Below are positions 19,596 through 30,053 of a DNA stretch of 64,000 bases, piece by piece. How positions within the stretch are numbered: the first letter of the stretch is position 1; every line of letters begins with the position of its first letter. This DNA comes from Microbacterium indicum DSM 19969 (GTDB taxonomy: Bacteria > Actinomycetota > Actinomycetes > Actinomycetales > Microbacteriaceae), in contig NZ_KE383822.1 in the NCBI RefSeq assembly GCF_000422385.1, positions 30,053 through 94,052 of the forward strand. Reading direction: 5' to 3'. The position numbers and the translations under genes were made by a program. The notes below the pieces were generated by a model. It was given only the letters and a program-made list of their open reading frames with translations, made no database searches and was not told the origin of the DNA.

Positions 19596-20119
19596 GCCGC
19601 AGCCTCGCACAGCCGATCCGCACGCCGCTCCCCGCCGTCGAACGCGAGCCCGTCACTGCCGTCGTCGCGCTCGGCGCCAACCTGGGCGACACCGCGGCGA
19701 CGCTCGACGAGGCGATCGCCGAGCTCGCGGCGCTGCCGCTCACGGATCGCGTCGTGTGCTCGGACCCGATCGCGTCGGTCGCGCTGACGCTCGACGGGCC
19801 CGACCCCTCGAAGCCCGGTTACCTCAACGCGGTCGCGCTCGTGACGACCCGGCTCGCCCCGACGGTCCTCCTCGCGCACCTGAACGCGATCGAGGACAGG
19901 CACGGCCGCGTCCGCCGCGAGCGGTGGGGTGACCGCACCCTCGACCTCGACCTCATCGCATACGGTGACGTCGTGTCGGCGGATCCGCACCTCACGCTCC
20001 CGCATCCGCGCGCGCACGAGCGCGACTTCGTCCTCGCGCCGTGGCTCGAGGTCGACCCCGACGCCGTTCTGCCGGGCCGCGGGCGCGTCGCCGACCTCCT
20101 CGCGGGGCTCGGCCGATGA
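19592..20119 (+). CDS. folK: Hydroxymethyldihydropterin pyrophosphokinase
   Basis: A 175-residue kinase of the folate pathway. VALGANLGDTAATLDEAI is the N-terminal signature, and HGRVRRERWGDRTLDLDLIA contains the metal-binding DxD. The product feeds FolP, encoded two genes upstream. The next gene overlaps its stop by ATGA at 20116. Confidence 0.94.
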   Translation: MSRSLAQPIRTPLPAVEREPVTAVVALGANLGDTAATLDEAIAELAALPLTDRVVCSDPIASVALTLDGPDPSKPGYLNAVALVTTRLAPTVLLAHLNAIEDRHGRVRRERWGDRTLDLDLIAYGDVVSADPHLTLPHPRAHERDFVLAPWLEVDPDAVLPGRGRVADLLAGLGR

Positions 20120-20601
20120 AGCGCACCTCGCCCGTCACGCTCGTCGTCTGGGGCGCCGTCTCGATCGCGGCGGGCTTCGTGCTCGACCTCATCCTCGAGC
20201 GCTCGGGGCACCCGACCTTCACCCCGTCGATCCTGCTGCCGCTCCTCGCGGTCCTCCTCGGCGCGGCGGTGCTGACCCTCGCGTGGCAGGTGCGCCGATC
20301 CGTGACGCGCGACGACCGGCTCGTGGATCCGTTCCGTGCCGTGCGGGTCGTGGTCCTCGCGAAGGCGTCGAGCATCGTCGGCGCCGTCGTCGCCGGCGTG
20401 GCGGCGGGAATGCTCGTGTACCTCCTCACGCGGCCGGTCGTGCCCGGGTTAGGGTCTATGGCGGAAGTGATCGCGTCGGCGATCGGGGGCATGATCCTCG
20501 TGATCCTCGCGCTCATCGCCGAGCACCTCTGCACACTGCCAAAGGACCCCGATGACCGAGAACCCCACGCCCCCGAGCACGGAGCCGAGCCCGGGTTCTG
20601 A
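20116..20601 (+). CDS. DUF3180 family membrane protein
   Basis: A 161-residue protein with four hydrophobic helices (near residues 8-28, 36-56, 84-108 and 115-138). DUF3180 proteins are found in actinobacteria right after folK, as here. A role in the pathway is not established. The C-terminal 20 residues are charged. The downstream PH gene starts inside this gene, 50 bases before its stop. Confidence 0.8.
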   Translation: MKRTSPVTLVVWGAVSIAAGFVLDLILERSGHPTFTPSILLPLLAVLLGAAVLTLAWQVRRSVTRDDRLVDPFRAVRVVVLAKASSIVGAVVAGVAAGMLVYLLTRPVVPGLGSMAEVIASAIGGMILVILALIAEHLCTLPKDPDDREPHAPEHGAEPGF

Positions 20602-21238
20602 ACCCCTGATCCCGCCGCGCCCGCCGGTTCCCCCGGCCGCGCCGGCTCCCTCGGCGCCGCCGCGGGTGACCGAGCCCGAGTTCCCGCCCGCGGCCGAGCC
20701 CGTCGCCGCGCCGCCCCAGCTGGACGACGGCACCTACACCGCGATCCGCGAGCCGCGCCGCCGCGGCCTCGCGCTCGACGGAACGTGGCACCAGATCTCG
20801 CGCAAGTACGTCGCGTCGCAGATCCTGCAGGGCGTCATCGGGCTCGTCGTCACGGCCGTCGTCATGTACGTCGTCGCGACCACGACCGGGCAGTGGTGGC
20901 CTTGGCTCGCCGGAGGCGTCGTCCTCCTCGGCGAGCTGATCTCGCTCGTCATCGTGCCCCGCCAGGCGCGCGCCCTCGGATACATGCTGCGGGGCGACGA
21001 CATCGTCTTCCGGCGCGGGATCATGTGGCAGCGCGTCGTCGCGGTGCCCTACGGGCGCATGCAGCTGATCGACATCACGCACGGCCCGCTCGACCGCCTG
21101 TTCGGCGTCGCGAAGCTCAAGATGGTCACGGCCGCCGCGTCGACGGGCGTCGAGATCCCCGGCCTGTCGCAGAAGGCGGCCGACGCCCTGCGCGACACGC
21201 TGATCGAGGTCGCCGAGACCCGTCGGACCGGCCTGTGA
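20552..21238 (+). CDS. Bacterial PH domain membrane protein (YdbS-like)
   Basis: A 228-residue protein. Residues 1-65 are Pro/Ala-rich and disordered, two membrane helices follow (about 90-110 and 117-135), then a bacterial PH domain (YMLRGDDIVFRRGIMWQRVVAVPYGRMQLIDI). It is paired with the larger YdbT-like protein downstream, as in other Gram-positives, where such pairs are linked to resistance to secreted antimicrobial peptides. That link is family knowledge and was not tested here. Confidence 0.8.
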   Translation: MTENPTPPSTEPSPGSEPLIPPRPPVPPAAPAPSAPPRVTEPEFPPAAEPVAAPPQLDDGTYTAIREPRRRGLALDGTWHQISRKYVASQILQGVIGLVVTAVVMYVVATTTGQWWPWLAGGVVLLGELISLVIVPRQARALGYMLRGDDIVFRRGIMWQRVVAVPYGRMQLIDITHGPLDRLFGVAKLKMVTAAASTGVEIPGLSQKAADALRDTLIEVAETRRTGL

Positions 21239-22902
21239 GCGAGAACGCCCCCGCCGAGCACCCGGCCTCGCGCGTCGCGCGCCTGCTCGCCGACGGCGGA
21301 TCCTCGAACCTCGCCGACGGCGAGTGGCACCGCCTGCACCCGCTGACCCCGCTGTTCAAGGGCGGGCTCGTCCTGATCATCGTGCTCGGCATCGTGATCG
21401 CGAACATGCGCGACCGCCTCATCTACCTCGCGATCGGGATCTTCGCGCCCCACGAGGTCGAAGAGGCGATCAGCGCCGAATCCAACGACCCCGTCTCGAT
21501 GGGGCTCGACTGGCTCGTCGCGCAGAACCTCCTCCTGCTCGGCGCGGCCGCCCTCCTCGTGGTCGCGGTCGTCCTCGTCCTCGGGTACTGGGCCGTGTGG
21601 CGGTTCCAGCAGTTCCGGATCACGGGCGAGAGAGTCGAGATCAAGAAGGGCATCGTCTTCCGCTCGCAGCGGCAGGCCCCGCTCGACCGGCTCCAGGGCG
21701 TCGACCTCACGCGCCCGTTCCCCGCGCGCCTCATCGGCATGGCGAAGCTGCGGCTCGAGGGCGCCGGATCCGGGGCGGGCGTCGACCTCGAGTACCTCAC
21801 CGCCTCCAAGGCCGAGAGCGTGCGGCGCGACATCCTCCAGCTCGCGTCCGGCGTGCGCGCCGCGCGGGCGCAGGAGCGCGGCGGTCCCGCGGCCTCAGCC
21901 GGCGTCGCCACGGCCGGGATCCGGGGCGCCGTGGGCGCCGGCGTGCAGGGGCTCATCGAGGGCGTCGACCGCGACGACGTCGTGCCCGAGAGCGTCGTGA
22001 AGATCCCGCTCCTGCGGCTCATCGGATCGCAGGCCGTGTCGGCGATCCTCTGGATCCTCTTCTTCCTGGCGATCCTCCTCTGCGCCGTCATCCTGCCGAT
22101 CCTGCTGTTCGAGAACGGCCCCGAGCGGTGGATCATCATGGCCGGCGCGGGGTTCGCGTCGGGGATCCCCATGTTCATCGCGGTGTTCGCGATCGTGTGG
22201 TCGGCGCTCTCGAAGGGCTTCCGCTACTCGATCGCCCCGACGCCCGACGGCGTGCGGATCTCGGGCGGCCTGCTCACGACGGTGTCGCGCACGATCCCGC
22301 CGGGGCGCGTGCACGCCGTCGAGATCACGCAGAGCCTCCTCTGGCGCCCGTTCGGCTGGTGGACGGTGCGGATCAACCGCATGGGATCGCAGTCGGCGGC
22401 GCAGCAGGCGAACAGCCAGCAGCAGGCCGCCGCGACGGTGCTGCCCGTCGGAAAGCGCGCCGACGTCGAGCGCGTGGTCGAGCTCCTCATGCCCGACGCG
22501 CCCGCGGGCGACGCGCTCTTCGCCTGGGAGCACGGGATCCAGGGGCCGAAGCGCGACGACCCGTTCACGATCGCGCCGCGCCGCGCGTGGATCTGGCACC
22601 CTTTCGCCCGACGTCGTCGCGGTGTGCGGGTGACGGGCTTCGGCGTGCTGCTGCGGCGCGGGCTGTTCTCGCGCCGCCTCGCGCTCTTCCCGCTCGCGCG
22701 CCTGCAGGGCGTCTCGCTCCGCCAGGGCGTGTTCGCGCGATCGCAGCGCCTCGCCGCGCTCGTGCTGCACACCGTTCCCGGGCCCGTGACGGGGCGCGCC
22801 TCGTGCCTCGACCTCGATGATGCGCAGCGCATCGCCGACCTCGTGAGCCGGGGATCCGTCGCCGCCGCCTCGGCGGATCACACGCACCGCTGGGCGAGCT
22901 GA
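21235..22902 (+). CDS. Bacterial PH domain membrane protein (YdbT-like)
   Basis: A 555-residue protein with three bacterial PH-type repeats separated by helix pairs. The repeated core recognised near residues 135, 330 and 465 is of the form R-x-P-L-D/A-R-L-Q-G-V (QAPLDRLQGVDLTRPF, FPLARLQGVSLRQGVF). Its GTG overlaps the stop of the YdbS-like gene. The last codons and stop (CGCTGGGCGAGCTGA) are also the first bases of the tandem repeat that follows, so the repeat has fused to, or arisen from, the 3' end of this gene. Confidence 0.82.
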   Translation: MSENAPAEHPASRVARLLADGGSSNLADGEWHRLHPLTPLFKGGLVLIIVLGIVIANMRDRLIYLAIGIFAPHEVEEAISAESNDPVSMGLDWLVAQNLLLLGAAALLVVAVVLVLGYWAVWRFQQFRITGERVEIKKGIVFRSQRQAPLDRLQGVDLTRPFPARLIGMAKLRLEGAGSGAGVDLEYLTASKAESVRRDILQLASGVRAARAQERGGPAASAGVATAGIRGAVGAGVQGLIEGVDRDDVVPESVVKIPLLRLIGSQAVSAILWILFFLAILLCAVILPILLFENGPERWIIMAGAGFASGIPMFIAVFAIVWSALSKGFRYSIAPTPDGVRISGGLLTTVSRTIPPGRVHAVEITQSLLWRPFGWWTVRINRMGSQSAAQQANSQQQAAATVLPVGKRADVERVVELLMPDAPAGDALFAWEHGIQGPKRDDPFTIAPRRAWIWHPFARRRRGVRVTGFGVLLRRGLFSRRLALFPLARLQGVSLRQGVFARSQRLAALVLHTVPGPVTGRASCLDLDDAQRIADLVSRGSVAAASADHTHRWAS

Positions 22903-23030
22903 CCCGGCCGGGCCGCGCGAGGGGCGTCCTTCGTGCGGCCTTTCGCCACTCCGGCGGCCTGTCGGCGGTGAATCGGCCGCGCAGGGGCGGATCCCCGCGT
23001 GAGGGTGTGGCTTGACGCGGGGATCCGACG
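22888..23030 (+). repeat. Tandem repeat copy 1 (143 bp)
   Basis: It starts with CGCTGGGCGAGCTGACCC, inside the last codons of the PH gene, and ends with a perfect 13-base-arm hairpin (22988-23000 with 23015-23027; arm CGGATCCCCGCGT). The first 110 bases are almost identical to copy 2. The hairpin could terminate transcripts of the folate/PH operon. Confidence 0.85.
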
Positions 23031-23192
23031 CGCTGGGCGAGCTGACCCGGCCGGGCCGCGCGAGGGGCGTCCTTCGTGCGGCCTTTCGCCACTCCGGCGG
23101 CCTGTCGGCGGTGAATCGGCCGCGCGGGGGCGGATCCCCGCGTGAGGGTCGATCTCGGCGCGGTGATCTGCGTCTCGGCGGGTTCCGTGCTC
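23031..23192 (+). repeat. Tandem repeat copy 2 (162 bp)
   Basis: The first 110 bases match copy 1 nearly base for base. Its terminal hairpin is degenerate: arm CGGATCCCCGCG faces CGCGGTGATCTG, two mismatches. A 20-30 base extension follows before copy 3. Confidence 0.85.
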
Positions 23193-23336
23193 CGCCGGGC
23201 GAGTGGATCCGGCTTGGCCGCGCGAGGGTCGTCCTTCGTACGGCCTTTCGCCGTTCCGGCGGCCTGCTGACGGGGATTCGGCCGCGTGGGGGCGGATCCC
23301 CGCGCGAGGGACGATCTCGGCGCGGGGATCCGCCGG
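23193..23336 (+). repeat. Tandem repeat copy 3 (144 bp)
   Basis: A diverged copy with the same order of blocks (GTCGTCCTTCGTACGGCCTT, GGCGGCCTG, GGCGGATCCCCGCG). It ends with a perfect 15-base-arm hairpin, GGCGGATCCCCGCGC at 23291-23305 with its complement at 23320-23334. It abuts the stop of the APC permease gene on the other strand. The three copies fill the whole 435-base gap, with no other gene. Confidence 0.8.
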
Positions 23337-23337
23337 G

Positions 23338-24723
23338 TCAGCGACGCGTCTCGAGCTCGGGGCGCACCCGCCCCTCGGGCCTCACGAAGGCGGCGTAGGC
23401 GACGAGCAGGATCAGGATCCACGCGGCGCCGATGACGAGAGCCCACCGGCCCGAGGCGCTGAAGAGGAGGATCACGACGACGAACGCCATGAACGCGAGG
23501 GCGATCCGGTTGATCCAGGGCCAGAGCGGCATCGCGAAGCCGGCGCTCGGGATCCCGTCGCGCCGCATCTCGCGGCGCATCCCGCTGTGGGCGAGGAGGA
23601 TCGACGACCACGTGAGGACCGTCGCGAACGTCGCGATCGACGCGACGACGAGGAACAGCTGGTCGGGGATCCAGAGGTAGGCGAGGAGGCCGACGACGGC
23701 GCAGGCGGCGACGATCGCGACGGGCAGGATCGGGACGCCCGTGCGCGCGAGCCGCGTGAAGGCCTTCGGCGCGTGGTGCTGCTCGGCGAGGCCGTACATC
23801 GTGCGGCTCGCGGCGTAGGTGATCGAGTTCATCGCCGACAGGGCGGCCGTCAGCACGACGGCGTTGAGGATGTGCGCGGCCGCGGGGACGCCGAGCTGCG
23901 CGAAGACCTGGACGAAGGGCGACTCGCCCGATCCGATCTCGGTCCACGGGATGAGCATGAGGATCACGGCGATCGTCGCGACGTAGAAGAGCAGGATCCG
24001 GACGGGCACCGTGTTGACGGCCTTCGGGATGGATCCGGCGGGGTCGGCCGTCTCGCCCGCCGTCATGCCGAGCGTCTCGATGCCGCCGAACGAGAACACG
24101 ACGATGCCGAGACTCATGACGAGGCCCCACACGCCGAACGGCGCGAACCCACCCTCGAGCGCGAAGAGGTTGTGCGGGCCCGGCTCGAAGCCGCCGAGGC
24201 TCACCCCGAAGACGATGAGGGCGAGGCCGCCCGCGATCATCGCGATGATCGTCGCGACCTTGATGATCGTGAACCAGAACTCGAGCTCGCCGAACACACG
24301 CACCCGCAGGGTGTTGAGCCCGCAGATCAGGAGGATCGCGGCCGCCATCCAGACCCAGCCGGGGGCGTCGGGGTACCACATGCCCATGTAGCTCGCGACG
24401 GCCGTCATGTCGGCGATCGCGACCACGATCATCTCGAAGGTGAAGGTCCACCCCGTGAGGAACCCCATGAGCGGGCTCACGTATCGGCTCGTGTACTGCG
24501 CGAAGGATCCCGCGACGGGGTCCCGCACGGCCGTCTCGCCGAGGGCGCGCATGACGGCGAACGCCGCGCACCCCGCGATGACGTAGGCGACGAGGACGGC
24601 GGGGCCTGCCGCCTGGATGGTCTCGGATGATCCGTAGAACAGGCCCGTTCCGATCGCGGTTCCGAGGGCGATGAACCGGATGTGGCGGAGCGACAGGCTG
24701 CGTCCGAGGTGCGAGGTGGACAT
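23338..24723 (-). CDS. APC family amino acid permease
   Basis: A 461-residue permease with twelve predicted helices. The start MSTSHLGRSLSLRHIRFIAL, followed by GTAIGTGLFYGSSETIQAAGPA, is the conserved TM1 region of the amino acid transporter (AAT) subfamily. GETADPAGSIPKAVNTVPVRI is the conserved cytoplasmic loop. It imports an amino acid with protons; the specificity is not clear (proline, aromatic and histidine carriers look alike). A TACTGT box lies eight bases before the ATG on the minus strand. Confidence 0.9.
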   Translation of the reverse strand: MSTSHLGRSLSLRHIRFIALGTAIGTGLFYGSSETIQAAGPAVLVAYVIAGCAAFAVMRALGETAVRDPVAGSFAQYTSRYVSPLMGFLTGWTFTFEMIVVAIADMTAVASYMGMWYPDAPGWVWMAAAILLICGLNTLRVRVFGELEFWFTIIKVATIIAMIAGGLALIVFGVSLGGFEPGPHNLFALEGGFAPFGVWGLVMSLGIVVFSFGGIETLGMTAGETADPAGSIPKAVNTVPVRILLFYVATIAVILMLIPWTEIGSGESPFVQVFAQLGVPAAAHILNAVVLTAALSAMNSITYAASRTMYGLAEQHHAPKAFTRLARTGVPILPVAIVAACAVVGLLAYLWIPDQLFLVVASIATFATVLTWSSILLAHSGMRREMRRDGIPSAGFAMPLWPWINRIALAFMAFVVVILLFSASGRWALVIGAAWILILLVAYAAFVRPEGRVRPELETRR

Positions 24724-24778
24724 GGGGGCTGACAGTACCAAGGAGCCGCCGCGCGCCGGGTGTGCGACGCTGGGGATC

Positions 24779-25471
24779 ATGCAGCGCGCAGGACGACTCG
24801 GCGTCGGGATCATCGGAGCGGGCCGGGTCGGACCCGTCGTCGGGGCGGCGCTCGCCGGGGCGGGCCACGCGATCACGGGGATCACCGCGGGCTCCGACGC
24901 GGATCGCGCCGAGGCCGTGCTCCCCGGGGCGCCCGTGCTCGAGGTCCCCGAGATCCTCCGCCGCAGCGAGCTCGTGATCGTCGCCGTCCCGCGCTCCGAG
25001 CTGCCGGGCCTCGTCTCGGGCCTCGCGGAGACGGGGCTCTGGCAGATGGGACAGCTCGTGCTGCACACCGACGCGTCGCACGGCATCGAGGTGCTGCGGC
25101 CCGCGGCCGAGCGCGGCGCGATCCCGCTCGCCGTGCACCCCGCCATGCGGTTCACGGGCACGAGCATCGATCTGCGCCAGCTCGCGGCGACCTACGCCGC
25201 CGTGACGGCGCCGCCCGCCGTGCTGCCGATCGCGCAGGCGCTCGCGGTCGAGATGGGGTGCGAGCCCGTCACGGTCGCCGAGGCGGATCGCGCCGCGTAC
25301 GCCGAGGCGATCGCGACGGCGAGCGATTTCTCGCGGCAGATCGTGCAGCAGGCGACGGGCATGCTGCGGGGCATCGGCGTCGAGAACCCCGGCGGGTTCC
25401 TCTCGTCGCTCGTGCGCTCGACCGTCGACCAGGCGCTCAGCGAGTCGAGCCCGCCGCCCGAGGCTCTGTGA
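24779..25471 (+). CDS. Rossmann-like DUF2520 family protein
   Basis: A 230-residue protein with an N-terminal NAD(P)-binding motif (VGIIGAGRVGPVVGAALAGA, GxGxxG) and a helical C-terminal DUF2520 half. It resembles ketopantoate and pyrroline reductases in fold. In many actinobacteria this gene sits between PH-domain genes and panC, with lysS nearby. Here lysS follows but panC is absent from the window. The substrate is unknown. Confidence 0.8.
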   Translation: MQRAGRLGVGIIGAGRVGPVVGAALAGAGHAITGITAGSDADRAEAVLPGAPVLEVPEILRRSELVIVAVPRSELPGLVSGLAETGLWQMGQLVLHTDASHGIEVLRPAAERGAIPLAVHPAMRFTGTSIDLRQLAATYAAVTAPPAVLPIAQALAVEMGCEPVTVAEADRAAYAEAIATASDFSRQIVQQATGMLRGIGVENPGGFLSSLVRSTVDQALSESSPPPEAL

Positions 25472-25504
25472 GGCGTTCAGCGCCGGATCACTAGACTTGT
25501 CCGG

Positions 25505-25520
25505 GGCGCCGATCGGCGCC
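25505..25520. promoter_or_regulatory. Perfect palindrome in the lysS leader
   Basis: GGCGCCGATCGGCGCC is a 16-base perfect palindrome followed by TTCTCC, 26 bases before the lysS ATG. It may be the terminator of the DUF2520 gene or a leader hairpin. A TAGACT box near 25492 precedes it. Confidence 0.4.
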
Positions 25521-25546
25521 TTCTCCCCGCACCCGAGGATCCGCGC

Positions 25547-27067
<1,521 letters not shown>

Positions 27068-27080
27068 CGCCGGGCGGCTC

Positions 27081-28172
27081 TCACGCCGCTCGCGTCGCCG
27101 TGGGGCCGAACGACGCGCCCGGCGTTCGGTCGGGGAACGGCCTCCCGGCCTCGTCGTAGACCCACCCGGGCAGCATGTTCGCATTCACGAACGCGGCGAG
27201 GATCTGCGCGAGGCCGTAGTCGGGATCCACGCGCATGACCTGCGTGAGGAGCGCCCCGGCCTGCGATCCGCTGCCGAGGGCCCACGACAGCCAGGCGCAC
27301 ACAGTGAGCGCCATCGCGCGATGCGAGTCGGGGGCGAGGGCCGCGAGCAGCAGCATGCGCTCGCGGACCGCCCTCAGGCGTTCGGCGTTCGGCCGCGGCC
27401 CCTCGCCCGCGACCCGGAGCGGACCGGGGAGGGGCGTGCTCGCGTCCTCGTGCCACGCGACGTTCCACGCGGCCGTCGCGCGCGCCTCCTCGATCCCGCC
27501 GCTCCACTGGGTGAGGGCGACGTCGCGCTCGGCGGGGCCCGCGAGCACGACGAGCATGAGCGCCGCGTCGTCGTCGCCCAGCCGGTCGAGCGGCCAGACG
27601 GTCATGGCCTCGAACAGGTCTGTCGGATCCTCGAGGGCCTCGGCGGCGATCCGGGAGAGCGGCGACCGCGCGCACGACGCGACGGCGTCGCGCACGGCGG
27701 CCCGTCTCGCCGCGCTGACGGCCGGGAGCGCGATCTCGGCCGACTGATCGCCGGGCGGGCCCTCGGCGATCTCGCCGAGCGGGCGCGGCAGCGCGTCGGA
27801 GTAGTCGCACCACGCGTCGCCCGCGACGCACAGCTCGTCGACGACCGGGATCCCGCAGGCGTCGGCGCGCAGCGCGACCGCGGAGACGAGCGCGTCGTGC
27901 GCGATCTCCCCGCCCGCCCGCAACGGGTCGTCGGTGTAGACGACGGTGACCATCGCTCCCACGCCATCGGTCTGGCAGAGGGTGCCGATCGCGGTCGCGG
28001 CGACGGCGTCGATCTCGTCGGGGGAGCGGGGCAGATCGATCCGCAGGAGGCGATCGATGCGCCCGCCCGCGACGGGCGCGATGACGAGGCTCTCGCGCGG
28101 GACGTAGCCGGCGAGGAGCGGCAGGGAGGAGAGCAGGCGCGCCGGCGATCCGGCGGAGATGATGGCTGTCAT
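27081..28172 (-). CDS. DUF4192 family protein
   Basis: A 363-residue soluble protein. It begins MTAIISAGSPARLLSSLPLLAGYVPRESLVI, the typical N-terminus of DUF4192, a family restricted to actinobacteria. No catalytic motif is evident. Family members are often found near lysS or DNA repair genes, and their function is unknown. No clear ribosome site is seen. Confidence 0.8.
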   Translation of the reverse strand: MTAIISAGSPARLLSSLPLLAGYVPRESLVIAPVAGGRIDRLLRIDLPRSPDEIDAVAATAIGTLCQTDGVGAMVTVVYTDDPLRAGGEIAHDALVSAVALRADACGIPVVDELCVAGDAWCDYSDALPRPLGEIAEGPPGDQSAEIALPAVSAARRAAVRDAVASCARSPLSRIAAEALEDPTDLFEAMTVWPLDRLGDDDAALMLVVLAGPAERDVALTQWSGGIEEARATAAWNVAWHEDASTPLPGPLRVAGEGPRPNAERLRAVRERMLLLAALAPDSHRAMALTVCAWLSWALGSGSQAGALLTQVMRVDPDYGLAQILAAFVNANMLPGWVYDEAGRPFPDRTPGASFGPTATRAA

Positions 28173-28239
28173 GCGGCGAGCCTGGCGCGGCGCCGGACCG
28201 CGCGGTTCCCGCTCACAGGCGGCGCGCCGCGATCCGCGG

Positions 28240-28248
28240 TTATCCACA
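28240..28248 (+). promoter_or_regulatory. Consensus DnaA box
   Basis: TTATCCACA, an exact match to the DnaA 9-mer, lies in the gap between the divergent DUF4192 and small membrane protein genes, 61 bases before ATG 28310. No second box is close by, so it is not an origin. Confidence 0.45.
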
Positions 28249-28309
28249 GGGGTGTGCGGGGTCGCCACGCCCGACTTCCGTTCAGCGCGCGTCGCGTAGG
28301 ATCGGGGAC

Positions 28310-28498
28310 ATGGAGTTCTGGCAGGCGGCCGTCTGGTCGATCGCCCCGACGATCGTCGTCGCGGTGTTCTTCTTCTTCATCCTGCGTTCGATCCTCCGCA
28401 TGGACCGCACCGAGCGGCGCATCTACGCCGACATCGAGGCCGAGGAGCGCGCGAAGCGCGGCCTCCCGCCGAAGGATTCCCCCGCGCCGAAGCCCTGA
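28310..28498 (+). CDS. Small single-pass membrane protein
   Basis: A 62-residue protein. One membrane helix (residues 8-30, SIAPTIVVAVFFFFILRSIL) is followed by a charged cytoplasmic tail ending in PPKDSPAPKP. TAGGAT lies seven bases before the ATG. It is 64 bases upstream of the cardiolipin synthase gene on the same strand, which has its own ribosome site. The family is widespread in Microbacteriaceae as a hypothetical; no function is known. Confidence 0.7.
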   Translation: MEFWQAAVWSIAPTIVVAVFFFFILRSILRMDRTERRIYADIEAEERAKRGLPPKDSPAPKP

Positions 28499-28562
28499 GC
28501 CACCGGGCGCCGCACGCGCCCCATATGCTCGGGTCACGGAGACGTGTAGGGGAGAGATCCGC

Positions 28563-30035
28563 GTGGAGTGGACCTGGGAGTGGCTCGCATGGCCGTCCAT
28601 CGGGACGACGATCCTGCGCTGCGTCGACCTCGCCATCCGCATCGGCGCGATCTTCCTCGTGCCGCCGAACCGCCGCCCGTCGTCGGCGATGGCATGGCTG
28701 ATGCTGATCTTCCTCGTGCCGATCCCGGGGATCCTGTTCTTCTTCCTCATCGGCAACCCGCGCCTGCCGATGAAGCGCCGCCGCATGCAGGCGGCCGTCA
28801 ACGAGACGCTGCGGGCCGCGAACGCCGACCTGCAGCTCGGCACTCTGATCCCGAACCCGCCGTCGTGGTTCCAGCCGATCGTGCGGATGAACCGCGAGTT
28901 CGGCGCGCTCCCGCTCTCGGGCGACAACGGCGTCCGCCTCATCAGCGACTACGAGGCGAGCATCCACGAGATGGCGGCCGCCGTGCGCGGCGCGACGAAG
29001 ACGGTGCACGTCGAGTTCTACATCCTCAAGGCCGACGCCACGACCGAGCCCTTCTTCCAGGCGCTCGAGGCCGCGTGCGCGCGCGGCGTGCGGGTGCGGG
29101 TGCTCATGGACCACTGGGCCAACCTCGTCAAGCCGCTGCACCGCGAGACGATGCGGCGCCTCACGCGGATGGGCGCCGACTGGCACCTGCTCCTGCCGCT
29201 CAAGCCGCTCGCCGGCAAGTTCCAGCGCCCGGATCTGCGCAACCACCGCAAGCTCCTCATCGTCGACAGCGAGGTCGCGTACCTCGGCTCGCAGAACATG
29301 ACGGATCGCTCGTACAACCTGCGGAAGAACATCAAGCAGGGGCTGCAGTGGATCGACACGATGGTGCGCCTCGATGGGCCCGTCGTGCGCTCCGTCGAGG
29401 CCGTGTTCCTCAGCGACTACTACAGCGAGGTCGGCGAGATCCTCGACGACATCGACCTGCAGGAGCAGCCGTCGGGATCCGACGACTTCGACTGCCAGGT
29501 CGTGCCGTCGGGCCCCGGGTTCGACAGTGAGAACAACCTGCACCTCTTCCTGTCGCTGATCTACGCGGCGAAGAAGCGCATCGTCATGGTGAGCCCCTAC
29601 TTCGTGCCGGACGAGGCGCTGATCCGGGCGATCGCGGGCGCCGTCGCGCGCGGCGTCGAGGTCGAGCTGTTCGTCGGCGAGAAGGGCGACCAGGCGATGG
29701 TCTACCACGCGCAGCGCAGCTACTACGACGACATCCTCTCGTCAGGCGTGCGGATCTGGATGTACCGCCCGCCGTACATCCTCCACACGAAGAGCCTCTC
29801 GATCGACGACGAGACGGCCGTCATCGGCTCGAGCAACATGGACATGCGCTCGTTCGGCCTGAACTTCGAGGTCTCGCTCCTCGTGCGCGGCGACCGCTTC
29901 GTGGATCAGCTGCGCGCCGTCGAGGAGAGCTACCGGGCCGACAGCCGCGAGCTCACCCTTGAGGAGTGGTCGAAGCGGCCCATGCGCTCCCGCGCGCTCG
30001 ACAACCTCGCCCGCCTGACGAGCGCGCTGCAGTAG
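28563..30035 (+). CDS. cls: Cardiolipin synthase (phospholipase D family)
   Basis: A 490-residue protein. Two N-terminal helices (about residues 10-30 and 40-64) are followed by two phospholipase D domains. The HKD motifs are HRKLLIVD, with His at residue 228, and HTKSLSID, with His at residue 408; each is followed by GSxNMxxRS. It makes cardiolipin from two phosphatidylglycerols or from CDP-diacylglycerol. AGGGGAGAG at 28548-28556 fixes the GTG start. It is convergent with the lipid kinase gene, whose product handles related substrates. Confidence 0.92.
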   Translation: MEWTWEWLAWPSIGTTILRCVDLAIRIGAIFLVPPNRRPSSAMAWLMLIFLVPIPGILFFFLIGNPRLPMKRRRMQAAVNETLRAANADLQLGTLIPNPPSWFQPIVRMNREFGALPLSGDNGVRLISDYEASIHEMAAAVRGATKTVHVEFYILKADATTEPFFQALEAACARGVRVRVLMDHWANLVKPLHRETMRRLTRMGADWHLLLPLKPLAGKFQRPDLRNHRKLLIVDSEVAYLGSQNMTDRSYNLRKNIKQGLQWIDTMVRLDGPVVRSVEAVFLSDYYSEVGEILDDIDLQEQPSGSDDFDCQVVPSGPGFDSENNLHLFLSLIYAAKKRIVMVSPYFVPDEALIRAIAGAVARGVEVELFVGEKGDQAMVYHAQRSYYDDILSSGVRIWMYRPPYILHTKSLSIDDETAVIGSSNMDMRSFGLNFEVSLLVRGDRFVDQLRAVEESYRADSRELTLEEWSKRPMRSRALDNLARLTSALQ

Positions 30036-30053
30036 GCACGGCGCCGCGGCGGC

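Noticed and set aside
22888-23336. CRISPR array
   Set aside because: There are only three units of 143-162 bp with no unique spacers between short repeats, and no cas genes in the window.
23012-23398. A 128-codon frame across the tandem repeat
   Set aside because: Its composition is Arg/Gly/Pro-rich with no codon-position bias, it runs into the 3' end of the permease gene, and its repeats only reflect the DNA repeat.
28201-28309. A replication origin near the DnaA box
   Set aside because: There is a single box, no AT-rich unwinding region, and no dnaA, dnaN or rpmH nearby.
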